From Haladaptatus sp. QDMS2 (GTDB lineage Archaea > Halobacteriota > Halobacteria > Halobacteriales > Halococcaceae), in NCBI RefSeq assembly GCF_029338295.1, contig NZ_CP119792.1:62001-126000 (forward strand): a stretch of DNA of 64,000 nucleotides. The letters run 5' to 3'. Positions within the stretch are counted from its first letter, which is position 1. Every line of letters begins with the position of its first letter. This document shows, one piece after another, positions 15,063 through 22,993 of the stretch. The translations under genes were made by a program, and so were the position numbers. The notes below the pieces were generated by a model. The model was not told the DNA's origin, ran no database searches, and saw only the letters and a program-made list of their open reading frames with translations.

Positions 15063-15344
15063 ATGGCGAAAGTGGATTCAAAGGGCCGCATACTGCTGCC
15101 CAAGCACCTCCGTGAACGACTCGGCATCAATCCAGGTACAGAGGTTGAAATCACAGAACAAGACGGTACAGCCGTTGTCCAACCTGAAAAGGACCCAGAA
15201 CACATTATCAGCCGCATGAACGAGCTTATCGATGAGGCGGCGAGCAACCGCGAACTACGAACTTCCGAAGATTTCGACGAGTACGCCCAAGACCACGCCG
15301 AAATCATCCGCAGACAGGCCGCGAAACACGCTGACGATGAGTGA
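15063..15344 (+). CDS. AbrB/SpoVT-type antitoxin
   Basis: The protein is 93 aa from the ATG next to the palindrome; the longer version from 15021 would read through the operator. M-A-K-V-D-S-K-G-R-I-L-L-P-K-H-L-R-E-R-L-G is a textbook AbrB swapped-hairpin DNA-binding domain (1-48), followed by G-T-E-V-E-I and V-V-Q-P. The rest is an acidic helical tail that probably blocks the toxin active site. The stop overlaps the PIN gene's start by 8 bp. Together they form a VapBC-type pair, and the antitoxin is expected to repress transcription through the adjacent palindrome. Confidence 0.9.
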   Translation: MAKVDSKGRILLPKHLRERLGINPGTEVEITEQDGTAVVQPEKDPEHIISRMNELIDEAASNRELRTSEDFDEYAQDHAEIIRRQAAKHADDE

Positions 15345-15798
15345 CGGGCCATACCTCTTTGACGTAAGCGTGATTGCACTCGCACATGCTGGGACGCCCG
15401 TAAGTGAGCCAGCCCTTTCTCATCTCCAAGACGCAATTCAGGGCGACATTGAGGCAATCATCCCCTACACCACACTTATCGGAGCACATCACGTTCTCAC
15501 CTCGTTTTACGGATTCTCGAACGAACGGGCCGCAACGCTGATGCAGAACCTTATGGACGCCAAACGCATCCACTGGTACGATGGATTACCGGAACAGATC
15601 GTGCGCTCGGGCTTCTCACTCGCGGGAGACCTGAATATCGACGCCTGGGACGGATATTACGCACGGGTCGCTCAGGAAGAAGGGGTTGGCACGATTCTCA
15701 CACTCGACGATGACTTTGCGGCAGTCGATAACGTCGAAACCACGGTACTATTGTCTTCCGCAGAATTCGCCACACTCAACGAGTACCTCGGCTACTGA
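15337..15798 (+). CDS. PIN-domain ribonuclease toxin (VapC-like)
   Basis: The protein is 153 aa from M-S-D-G-P-Y-L-F-D-V-S-V-I-A-L-A-H, whose Asp near residue 9 is the first PIN metal ligand. Later acidic residues lie in L-N-I-D-A-W-D-G-Y-Y-A-R-V-A and the C-terminal L-T-L-D-D-D-F. The usual central Glu (in the a-E-v segment) is not obvious, since L-I-G-A-H-H-V-L stands there, so catalytic completeness is uncertain. PIN toxins cleave tRNA or rRNA sites. The overlapping AbrB gene is its cognate antitoxin, and the pair appears intact, unlike several neighbours. Confidence 0.85.
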   Translation: MSDGPYLFDVSVIALAHAGTPVSEPALSHLQDAIQGDIEAIIPYTTLIGAHHVLTSFYGFSNERAATLMQNLMDAKRIHWYDGLPEQIVRSGFSLAGDLNIDAWDGYYARVAQEEGVGTILTLDDDFAAVDNVETTVLLSSAEFATLNEYLGY

Positions 15799-16058
15799 CT
15801 CATATCGTTTGCCTTCGGAACAGGCTGTACCACGAAACTTGGATTCGTCGCAGCACGAATTTATCGTGCAATCGAGAATTGTCGCATCACATGAGGCTTG
15901 TGGCGCGCTTTTCGAGAGGTTTGGTGTGTATACGTCTACAGCTGATTCGTAGATGTGTTGAACCATTTTGCTACACAACAGGCAGAGACGCTTATCACGC
16001 CAGTTTATGCGCCCCCAAGGGGTGCGGGGCCACTCACAACTGGCCTCGCTATATCCCC

Positions 16059-16466
16059 ATGTCAGAACACATTCTGCAGCGATTGGACTACACGAATCGT
16101 TCACTGAAACGCGCCCAGTACGAAGCCTTCGAGTTCTCACTCACCGACCGAGGCGTCCTCGTCAGAAACGAGAGCTATGCCGACCCCGAAAATCACGAGT
16201 ATCTCGTGACGGTCAGGAACGGTGTTCCAACGACCTGCGAGTGCCCTGCCGATGCCCACTTCGAGGGTGCGTGTAAGCATCGGCTCGCCGTGGCAATTCG
16301 AGCACCCATTCTGCAGGCAGCACAGAAGGTCGAGCGGGTCGTCACTGATGGCGGCGTTGCACCTGCTACAGCACCGGAAGTGGACGAGCCTTCCTGTGAG
16401 GAGTGCTTTCCGGGCTTTACCTGCTGGGAATGCTACCTCTCGGAAAAAATGGGGTCGGTCGAATGA
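16059..16466 (+). CDS. SWIM zinc-finger protein
   Basis: The protein is 135 aa, starting at M-S-E-H-I-L-Q-R-L-D. The SWIM motif is C-E-C-P-A-D-A-H-F-E-G-A-C-K-H (CxC...CxH) at about residues 66-81. A second Cys cluster, C-E-E-C-F-P-G-F-T-C-W-E-C, near the C-terminus could hold another zinc. SWIM proteins of this length are frequent in haloarchaeal accessory regions and probably bind DNA or protein partners; some SWIM proteins act in recombination. The ~260 bp before it (15799-16058) contains nothing recognisable. It precedes the second regulator/partner module. Confidence 0.8.
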   Translation: MSEHILQRLDYTNRSLKRAQYEAFEFSLTDRGVLVRNESYADPENHEYLVTVRNGVPTTCECPADAHFEGACKHRLAVAIRAPILQAAQKVERVVTDGGVAPATAPEVDEPSCEECFPGFTCWECYLSEKMGSVE

Positions 16467-16524
16467 CTGAAACTTATTTTGAGGTATGAATAGAATTATT
16501 GATATGCGCCTCAAAGTAACTTCA

Positions 16525-17031
16525 ATGAGCGATACATGGCTTAAGCATACTTCAGCATTTGACCGCGTGAAAAGCGTCGCCCTTACCGTGTCGACCCCAC
16601 GCACTGCAGCGTGGATTGCAGACGAAGCACAGGTCTCAGAGAATACCGCTCGCAGCCATCTCTCGCGGCTTGCCGACCTCGGCGTTCTCGCAACGACCAC
16701 GACCGAGCGGGGGACTGGCTACGCACCCGACGCAATCTACACTCGATTCCAGGATATTCGCGAACTCATCCAGGAACACACAGAAGACCAGCTTGCCACG
16801 AGGGCGGTCGACCTACAAGAGGAACTCGCGGAGTTTACTTCCACGTACGAGGTTGAATCACCGACCGCGCTTCGGACGTCTATCGCCACTGGTGGCCTCA
16901 CGCCCGCAGAGGCGCGCGAACGTCTCGAAGCCGTCTCGGATTGGGAGTACGCCCGGTATCGACTGTCGATCGTTCGTGATGCGCTCGACCATTACGATAC
17001 GTACAGTTCGTCGCGTCCCGCGTCGGCATGA
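16525..17031 (+). CDS. DUF7342-type wHTH/coiled-coil regulator, copy B
   Basis: The protein is 168 aa from M-S-D-T-W-L-K-H-T-S. It has the same architecture as copy A: F-D-R-V-K-S-V-A-L-T-V-S-T-P-R-T-A-A-W-I-A-D-E-A, recognition helix N-T-A-R-S-H-L-S-R-L-A-D-L-G-V-L, a wing with T-G-Y-A-P-D, a long helix, the marker E-S-P-T-A-L-R, and a final helical pair (W-E-Y-A-R-Y-R-L). A weak inverted pair TTGAGG/CCTCAA flanks the ATG region. Its TGA overlaps the ATG of the broken partner (ATGA). With its partner dead, it may persist as an orphan antitoxin or regulator. Confidence 0.85.
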   Translation: MSDTWLKHTSAFDRVKSVALTVSTPRTAAWIADEAQVSENTARSHLSRLADLGVLATTTTERGTGYAPDAIYTRFQDIRELIQEHTEDQLATRAVDLQEELAEFTSTYEVESPTALRTSIATGGLTPAEARERLEAVSDWEYARYRLSIVRDALDHYDTYSSSRPASA

Positions 17032-17524
17032 CCGGTGGTCGTTCAGGCAGTGAGTCTGGGGCAGACCGCCACCGAATTCTCAGATAACTTCGCCAACAGC
17101 TTGAACACCATCCCGCAGTCTCTGCAGCGTGGGGTGAACCCAGCGGCGAGTACGCCGAAGTCGCAGCGACGATTTCTCCGCAATACTTTGGCAGGGACGC
17201 TGACACAGCAACACTCCGCCTCGTTTGGCACCCTTCTCCGACTCTCACTGAGGAGGATACTCGGGTAGCTTCCATTCATCCAGCAGCCCCACGGACGCAC
17301 TTTGAGGCGATGTTCAAGTTGCATTACGCGAGTCCAGTGGATACGATTGTGGCTTTCACAACGAACCAAACCCACACGTTGAGGGATGGTTCCATTTTCA
17401 GGAACGTACCTCACCAGAGTCAGAGTACGACTATTCTCCGTCTACGCTCGACGCTCGTTCACCAGTCGGTGCGCTCTGGGACCTGCTCGATTTGCTCGAA
17501 GCAAAACTCCAGGAAGCGACGTAG
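17028..17524 (+). pseudogene. Broken small partner gene of module copy B
   Basis: The start overlaps the regulator's stop. After 19 codons an in-frame TAA (17085-17087) interrupts it. The same frame then continues L-R-Q-Q-L-E-H-H-P-A-V and A-T-L-R-L-V-W-H-P to F-K-L-H-Y-A. Near 17330-17340 a frameshift moves the rest to another frame, G-Y-D-C-G-F-H-N-E-P-N-P-H-V-E-G-W-F-H-F, ending L-W-D-L-L-D-L-L-E-A-K and stopping at 17522-17524. The repaired protein (~165 aa) aligns by eye with the partners of copies A and D. Two independent disabling changes show the gene is dead. Confidence 0.75.
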
Positions 17525-17601
17525 CCTGCCAGTTTATCGGTCCCCGAGGGGCGCGGTTCACGCAACGACGGTCTTTTTCGTCGGCCACCCCACCATCCAG
17601 T

Positions 17602-18396
17602 ATGCCAAGCCGACGTGCGGTGTTAAAAACGACCGCATCGGGCGCCCTCGTCGCGGTCGCAGGGTGCGTTGACCAAGTCTCTGATTCCATCCCGGAGAAT
17701 GCCTCATCAGGGGAGCTGCTCCGTCAGGGCGACGAAACGCCACCAGAGCTAGACGACGAGGCCGTCGAGCGAGCAGGAGAGGTCGGCCAGCGGGTCAGAG
17801 AATCGGTCGTCTACCTGCAGACGAGTCTCGGCGGCGGCGTCCACGCCAGCGGGACCGGGTTCGTCTACGGCGACGGGTCACACGTCATTACCAACGCTCA
17901 CAACGTCCGCGGGTCGGAGACGTTCGACCTCTGGACCGTCGACGGGGAATCCTACGAAGCCGAAGTGGTCGACTACGTCGAGAACCGCCAGCCGGACGTG
18001 GCGCTGGTGCGAGCCGAGGGGCTGGACCTCGACCCGCTCGAGGCTGGGTCGTCGGACGACCTCGAGGCCGGCCAGCCCCTCCTCCAGGTCGGGCACCCCT
18101 CTATTATGGGCAACTGGGTCATCACCGCCGGCCCGATGGCCGAGCCAAGTAGTGTCGATCCGCGGCTCCGTACACACGTCCCCGGGGTGCAGGGCAACAG
18201 CGGGTCGCCACTCCTCACGCTGGACGGTGCGGTCGTTGGCCTGACGTATGGCGCAACACGACCGGGAAACAGGGGTCCAAACGACCCTCCGGAGGGCCCA
18301 CAATCTGACGACGCGCACACGCGAATCGTCGGGCGGTTGATGTCGCTGCACGAGACCATCGAGGACGTCGACGAGCAGTACGAGACGTGGGTCTGA
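17602..18396 (+). CDS. Tat-exported trypsin-like serine protease lipoprotein
   Basis: The protein is 264 aa. The N-terminus M-P-S-R-R-A-V-L-K-T-T-A-S-G-A-L is a twin-arginine leader ending in a lipobox (V-A-V-A-G-C), so the mature enzyme is probably lipid-anchored outside the cell. The catalytic triad is visible: His in V-I-T-N-A-H-N-V, Asp in Q-P-D-V-A-L-V-R, Ser in G-N-S-G-S-P-L. The fold corresponds to DegP/HtrA-type trypsins without a PDZ domain. The upstream in-frame extension to 17386 overlaps the partner pseudogene and is rejected. The higher GC third positions contrast with the AT-richer island before it and mark the return to normal sequence. Confidence 0.9.
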   Translation: MPSRRAVLKTTASGALVAVAGCVDQVSDSIPENASSGELLRQGDETPPELDDEAVERAGEVGQRVRESVVYLQTSLGGGVHASGTGFVYGDGSHVITNAHNVRGSETFDLWTVDGESYEAEVVDYVENRQPDVALVRAEGLDLDPLEAGSSDDLEAGQPLLQVGHPSIMGNWVITAGPMAEPSSVDPRLRTHVPGVQGNSGSPLLTLDGAVVGLTYGATRPGNRGPNDPPEGPQSDDAHTRIVGRLMSLHETIEDVDEQYETWV

Positions 18397-18445
18397 CGAC
18401 TGACGGTCCTCGTATCCGTTGTCACACGACTCACGTATCGCAGTG

Positions 18446-18515
18446 AACAACCCCGACCTCAAGGGTCGGGGTTCTCGCCCTGCTCCGCCTATAGAGCATA
18501 CGGTCGGCATCCGTC
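18446..18515 (-). mobile_element. Terminal hairpin remnant of an IS200/IS605-type element
   Basis: AACCCCGACC-TCAAG-GGTCGGGGTT (18449-18473) is the right-end hairpin typical of haloarchaeal IS1341-type TnpB elements, followed outward by the GTTCAC-type end (minus strand). About 40 bp further, CGTTGAC on the minus strand resembles the sequence preceding the left end of the intact element at ~22.99 kb. No transposase is left. The hairpin may also terminate transcription of the protease gene. Confidence 0.55.
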
Positions 18516-18634
18516 AACGATAATCCAGATTGTTGCCCCATCGACTTCGTGGCCGAATAACGGCTCTTCAGGGCGGACAATCTGAAGAATATCGCGTCAC
18601 CAAGGACGACTCGACGCGGGCTGAAATTGGCCAT
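18489..18634 (-). pseudogene. Possible frameshifted small gene
   Basis: On the minus strand, M-A-N-F-S-P-R-R-V-V-L-G-D-A-I starts at 18634. After a frame change near 18590 the other frame reads L-Q-I-V-R-P-E-E-P-L-F-G-H-E-V-D-G-A-T-I followed by W-I-I-V-D-G, then stops at about 18489. Both halves look like natural haloarchaeal protein, neither alone does. It ends inside the IS remnant. I do not recognise the family, and the call rests only on sequence appearance. Confidence 0.3.
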
Positions 18635-18694
18635 GGCAGTGATGTCCTTGCGTTTTATTAGCCGTTTTAACGTCGCCTGGTTTGCCGTTTGGGG

Positions 18695-19474
18695 CTAGTA
18701 CCCACCGATGGAGTACCCACCGTCAACGAGCAATTCGGCGCCGGTAATCCACTCGGCGTGGTCGCTCGCGAAAAACCGGACAACTTTCCCAACGTCTCCC
18801 GGTTCGCCGACACGCGGGAGCGGCGTTTTTTCTGCCTGACGGCGGCGCGTCGCCTCGTCGTTTTGGTCCTGCATCGGCGTTTTCACCACTCCAGGAAGAA
18901 CGGTGTTGACGGTCACGCCCTCGTCTGCGACTTCGAGCGCCAAGTCTCGGGTGAGGTTGACGATACCCGCTTTCGTCGCCGAGTACGGCGGGCCGCCCCC
19001 ACCCATGTAGGCGTTTACACTGCTGACGTTGACGATGCGGCCCTGCGATGAGTTGACCAGATGCGGGATGGCGTACTTCGCCGTGAGGAAGTAACTCGTC
19101 AGGTTCACGTCGACGACGTGGTGCCAGTCGTCTGCGGTGACGTCCTGTGAGGACCCAAGCACCTGGGTGCCCACGTTGTTTACGAGGATGTCGAGTCCAC
19201 CGAACTCGTCGACGGTTGTTTCGACTACCGCCTCGATGGCCGATTCGTCGGTGACGTCGGTCTTCGCGAAAACCGCGTTGACACCCGACTCCTGTTCGAC
19301 GAGTTCAGCCGTCGGGAGGGAGACGTCTGTCTGATAGTACTTGCCCTGTTTTGGCGTCTCTCGAATGTCCGCGACGACAATGTTCACGCCCGCATCTGCG
19401 AGTTCGCGAGCGATGCCACGACCGATGCCTGAGCTTGCGCCGGTTATCAACGCGGTTTTTCCTTCGAGCGACAT
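18695..19474 (-). CDS. Short-chain dehydrogenase/reductase (glucose-1-dehydrogenase-like)
   Basis: The protein is 259 aa. The Rossmann NAD(P)-binding motif T-G-A-S-S-G-I-G is at residues 11-18, N-N-V-G in the middle, and the catalytic Ser of V-N-V-S-S-V with Y-S-A-T-K. The C-terminal G-A-E-L-L-V-D-G-G-Y-S is the standard SDR end. An acidic Asp after strand 2 (V-V-A-D-I-R) favours NAD. It is divergently transcribed from an SMP-30/lactonase gene. A sugar dehydrogenase making a lactone that the neighbour hydrolyses is a reasonable reading, although the substrate cannot be fixed from sequence. Confidence 0.85.
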   Translation of the reverse strand: MSLEGKTALITGASSGIGRGIARELADAGVNIVVADIRETPKQGKYYQTDVSLPTAELVEQESGVNAVFAKTDVTDESAIEAVVETTVDEFGGLDILVNNVGTQVLGSSQDVTADDWHHVVDVNLTSYFLTAKYAIPHLVNSSQGRIVNVSSVNAYMGGGGPPYSATKAGIVNLTRDLALEVADEGVTVNTVLPGVVKTPMQDQNDEATRRRQAEKTPLPRVGEPGDVGKVVRFFASDHAEWITGAELLVDGGYSIGGY

Positions 19475-19612
19475 ACTTGTGAGCAGTATGTGGTTGACTC
19501 CACCACATTACTGTTCGGATGAAAGTCGACACAACAGCTGTACTCGAGTTTGTGCAGGTACACTGCCCGAATTATATTTGTTCGATGTTCACATCGTGTA
19601 GTATAGCTCACC

Positions 19613-20497
19613 ATGTTCGACGTATCTCCGAGGCGACTCGTCGACAGTAGCTGTCACACGGGGGAGGGACCGCTTTGGCACCCCGACGAGGAACGACTGT
19701 ACTGGGTCGACATCCCGGCTGGCGTCCTCTATCGGTACGACCCCGCGGTGGATGAACACGAACGCTGCTACGAGACGGACGTCATCGGCGGGTTCACCAT
19801 CCAAGCTGACGGTTCACTTCTTCTGTTCGAGGATGGGGGACGCGTCGAGCGGTGGCACGAGGGCATCACCGACGTCCTCATCGACGAACTCCCACGGGAA
19901 CGAAATTCTCGGTTCAACGACGTCGTGGCGGACCCACGAGGCCGCGTGTTCTGTGGGACGATGCCGACGGAGACTCGTCTCGGACGGCTCTATCGTCTCG
20001 ACACCGACGGAACTCTGTCGCAGGTGGTAGACGGCCTCGACATCCCGAACGGACTCGGCTTCTCACCTGACGGGGACGATCTCTATGTCACGGAGTCCCG
20101 CGCAAGTACGGTCTACCGATACGAGTACGACGAGGAAACCGGAGCACTCGCGAACCCCGACGTGTTCATCGACTGCTCAGACGAACCAGGTGTTCCAGAT
20201 GGTCTCGCCGTCGACGAGGAGGGGTACGTCTGGTCTGCGCGGTGGGACGGCGGGTGTCTCGTCCGGTACGCTCCAGATGGAACGGAAGTTCGACGAATCG
20301 AATTTCCCGCACGGAAGGTTTCGAGCGTCACGTTCGGCGGTGAAGACCGCACCAACGCCTACGTCACGACGGCACTCGGGCCGGGCGACGGGCCACCAGG
20401 TGACCGGGCAGACGAAGGTCCCGGTGCCGGAGCACTCTTCGGCTTTGAGATTGCTGTTCCCGGGCTGCCCGAAAACCGGTCGAAAATCGACTTCTGA
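19613..20497 (+). CDS. SMP-30/gluconolactonase-family lactonase
   Basis: This 294-aa six-bladed propeller has the SMP-30 signatures: G-E-G-P-L-W-H-P (metal-binding Glu near residue 18), R-F-N-D-V-V-A-D-P-R-G-R (Asn and Asp ligands near 100-105), I-P-N-G-L-G-F-S-P-D-G, and V-P-D-G-L-A-V-D-E-E-G (Asp near 200). All four expected metal ligands appear present. It hydrolyses aldonolactones and sits divergently from the SDR, so the two probably form one oxidative sugar pathway sharing the intergenic promoter region at 19475-19612. Confidence 0.9.
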   Translation: MFDVSPRRLVDSSCHTGEGPLWHPDEERLYWVDIPAGVLYRYDPAVDEHERCYETDVIGGFTIQADGSLLLFEDGGRVERWHEGITDVLIDELPRERNSRFNDVVADPRGRVFCGTMPTETRLGRLYRLDTDGTLSQVVDGLDIPNGLGFSPDGDDLYVTESRASTVYRYEYDEETGALANPDVFIDCSDEPGVPDGLAVDEEGYVWSARWDGGCLVRYAPDGTEVRRIEFPARKVSSVTFGGEDRTNAYVTTALGPGDGPPGDRADEGPGAGALFGFEIAVPGLPENRSKIDF

Positions 20498-20555
20498 CGC
20501 CCTGTATCCAATTCCCTCTCGTTTCTCTGTGCGCCAGTGACCCAGAACACACTGA

Positions 20556-20984
20556 TTATTCGTAATAACTGAGTCGCTCTACGACCTCTGCGAAGGCAAC
20601 GTTCTCTCGTACGTCGGTAATCTTGACGCGAACGCGTTCGCCCTGCTCTGTATCAGGAATGATGACGACGAAGCCGCGTTCGACGCGGGTGATGCCGTCT
20701 CCCTGGTCGCCGAGACTCTCGATTTCGACGGTGCGCTCTTCGCCCTCTGTGACCGGTTGTTCTGACTGTGCAGATGCAGACGAGGTGGACGATTTTGCTT
20801 GTTCGACCTCGTGGCGTTCTGCCTCTGACTCAGTCGGCTCCGCGACGATTGCCACGCGGTACGTTTTGCCCGCTTCGAGGCCGCCGAGACGCAGCTCCTG
20901 TTCTGGAACTTCGATGTGGTAGGATTCGCCGTGATTTTCGATTTGTGCAGAAAACAGACACTGAAATTGCTCTATAAACTCCAT
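20556..20984 (-). CDS. TRAM-domain protein
   Basis: The protein is 142 aa. The C-terminal ~60 residues are a TRAM domain, a predicted RNA-binding OB-like fold: E-I-E-S-L-G-D-Q-G-D-G-I-T-R-V-E-R-G-F-V-V-I-I-P-D-T, then G-E-R-V-R-V-K-I-T-D-V-R-E-N-V-A-F-A-E-V. The N-terminal part (Y-H-I-E-V-P-E-Q-E-L-R-L-G-G-L-E-A-G) is a small beta domain seen in haloarchaeal TRAM proteins, joined by a Ser/Glu linker. Archaeal TRAM proteins act as RNA chaperones, including cold-shock-like roles. It is a single gene with no operon partner. Confidence 0.85.
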   Translation of the reverse strand: MEFIEQFQCLFSAQIENHGESYHIEVPEQELRLGGLEAGKTYRVAIVAEPTESEAERHEVEQAKSSTSSASAQSEQPVTEGEERTVEIESLGDQGDGITRVERGFVVIIPDTEQGERVRVKITDVRENVAFAEVVERLSYYE

Positions 20985-21196
20985 TTAGGCTCTGACGGCA
21001 GAATTTCGACGGACGAACCTTGTAATTTCCGCTTAGATGTTACGAAAAACCGAGGCCATAGGCAAATGGGCAGACGGCTACCTCCCACAAGACGGCCCAA
21101 AAGCTTCTCACTCACCACCTGTATCTTTGCGTCAGCAACAGTGCCCGCACGTTCCAACACCTCGGTCCTCCCCTCACCCAAGATCTCCACCACGCA

Positions 21197-22156
21197 ATGA
21201 ACACAGCCCCCTCCATCGCGGTCATCGACATCGGCAGTACGCGCATTCGCTACGCGAGCGCCACGCCAGACGGACCCGGAAACATCCACACCGAACCGAC
21301 CCGTCCAGCACACCTGCTGTCCCAGCTCACCGAAATCGTCGAACGCCTCGCAGAGACTACTTCAATCGAAGCTGTCTCCATCTCGACGACCGGCCTGGTC
21401 GACGCAAAACGAGGAATCATCTCCGAGTTCGACACCCCGGACGGCGAGACGCTTCGAGACCTCCCCGTTGCAGAAACCATCGAATCACAGTTGAACCTCC
21501 CAACAAAAGTCGAAAACGACTGTACGGCCGCGGCACTCGGCGAGGACACCTTCGGTGCTGGTCACGAGTATTCGACCGTCGTGCACGTGACCTTCGGGAC
21601 GGGTATCGGTGCGGGCGTCGTCGTAGACGGCGAGCCAATCCGGGGCGAGCGCGGGTTCGCCGCAGAGGTCGGCCTCTTCCCAATCGTCGCAGACGGCGAC
21701 CTCTGGAGCACGGACGTCCGCGGCGCGTGGGAAGCCTACTGCTCGGGACGGGGAATCGCCCAGTTCGCAACCCACGAACTCGCCCTCGATGAGCGCGATT
21801 CGCTCCTTCGAGATAGTGACTCGCTCACCGCACCCGATGTTTTCGACGCCGCAGCTGAAGGCGACCCGCTCGCCCAGTCGTGCCTCGATCGAATCGCTCG
21901 CTACAACGCTGCGGGCATCGGCGCAATCGTGAACGCCTTCGACCCGGGCATCATCACCCTCGGTGGGTCAGTGGCGCTCAAGAATCCCGAGTGGATACTT
22001 GGAGGTATCCACGAGCACATCGACGACTACGTTCTTGCCGACCCACCCACCATCGAACTCACGGCACTGGGTGCGGACATCGAATTGTACGGCGCAACGG
22101 CGAATTACTTCGATGCGACGAAGACCCAACCAGTTCCAAAACCGCGAACAGACTGA
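21197..22156 (+). CDS. ROK-family sugar kinase
   Basis: The protein is 319 aa. The N-terminal I-D-I-G-S-T-R-I-R phosphate loop, V-E-N-D-C-T-A-A-A-L-G-E segment (catalytic Asp) and T-F-G-T-G-I-G-A-G-V-V-V-D-G are ROK signatures. The zinc-binding Cys cluster typical of many ROK glucokinases is not evident, and the second half carries N-A-F-D-P-G-I-I-T-L-G-G-S-V. It phosphorylates a hexose, hexosamine or similar; the exact sugar is unknown. It stands in the neighbourhood of the SDR and lactonase but on its own promoter. The family start is fixed by I-A-V-I-D-I-G near residue 7. Confidence 0.85.
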   Translation: MNTAPSIAVIDIGSTRIRYASATPDGPGNIHTEPTRPAHLLSQLTEIVERLAETTSIEAVSISTTGLVDAKRGIISEFDTPDGETLRDLPVAETIESQLNLPTKVENDCTAAALGEDTFGAGHEYSTVVHVTFGTGIGAGVVVDGEPIRGERGFAAEVGLFPIVADGDLWSTDVRGAWEAYCSGRGIAQFATHELALDERDSLLRDSDSLTAPDVFDAAAEGDPLAQSCLDRIARYNAAGIGAIVNAFDPGIITLGGSVALKNPEWILGGIHEHIDDYVLADPPTIELTALGADIELYGATANYFDATKTQPVPKPRTD

Positions 22157-22480
22157 AGAGTTCTTACGTGTCCACCAGTCTCATCTAGCTGTCAGTCGCC
22201 AAGCCTCACAACCGCACTCATCGCGCTCTCTCTATCCACTCAATTATCAAATATCTACACCCATCCCACTCTCTATTCTCTCACTTCTGTGTTCTCTCAA
22301 CCAACAAAACTCTGCTGAAAACCGTCGTATGGCGGCCATATTTGATAGACATCTAGCAAAAATCCAATAAATTTATTATTGATATTGGCACATATCAGGT
22401 CATGATGGTCGATCTAACCATCACGCACCGATCCCCCCACGGAAGTACGACCCCCCATAGAGAGGCACCGCGCGCGAGCT
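22157..22480. other. Gene-free stretch, 324 bp
   Basis: I see no coding region or RNA gene. The second half is AT-rich (runs of A/T near 22355-22385), probably the promoter of the following Cys-containing protein. Confidence 0.5.
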
Positions 22481-22981
22481 ATGTGTGAATCCTGCGTTTC
22501 GACAATCGACCTCTTCCCAGACGTCACCGTCCACGTCGGTTACGACGCGACGCTCGACGCAGAGAAAGACCGGCTCCTCGAAGGCGATATGGTCCTCGAA
22601 TCGGACACGAAATATCGCATCTCGCAGGCTGAGTGGTTCGAACTCTGGGATTCGCTCGCGAAGAAACTCCCCGACGAGGAAGCGATGGGAAAAGACCCGA
22701 GCGAAACGATGGAGTGTGCCTCCTGTAAGCGCCCACTCTTTCCCATCCCAGCTATCGACACGGACTGTCTCGTGTGTGAAAAATCGAAAGTCGAGACCAC
22801 GTCCCGAATCGCAGACGGCGCACCCCCCATCGAACGCGACGAATACGAGCAGGAGCTCGCAGACGACGATAGAGAAGACCCAATCACCTTGGCACTCAGG
22901 TCGGGGCTCATCTGTCCGGAGGGCCACTGGGTGTGCACGGATTGCCTGGTGCATAGACGCGCAGCGCTCGAACTTGTGTAG
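22481..22981 (+). CDS. Hypothetical protein with CxxC zinc-binding clusters (166 aa)
   Basis: I do not recognise this family. Four Cys pairs are visible: C-E-S-C at residues 2-5, C-A-S-C near 79, C-L-V-C near 96, and C-P-E-G-H-W-V-C-T-D-C near 150. The middle pairs could form one zinc ribbon and the last a C-x2-H-like finger. The central region is acidic and helical (E-W-F-E-L-W-D-S-L-A). It precedes the TnpB element by only 15 bp, with the element following its stop codon. No function can be assigned. Confidence 0.65.
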   Translation: MCESCVSTIDLFPDVTVHVGYDATLDAEKDRLLEGDMVLESDTKYRISQAEWFELWDSLAKKLPDEEAMGKDPSETMECASCKRPLFPIPAIDTDCLVCEKSKVETTSRIADGAPPIERDEYEQELADDDREDPITLALRSGLICPEGHWVCTDCLVHRRAALELV

Positions 22982-22993
22982 CCTGCATTCGTT

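Noticed and set aside
18449-18473. Simple transcription terminator of the protease gene
   Set aside because: Not excluded as a secondary effect, but the hairpin sequence and its flanking GTTCAC match IS1341-type right ends, and no T-run follows.
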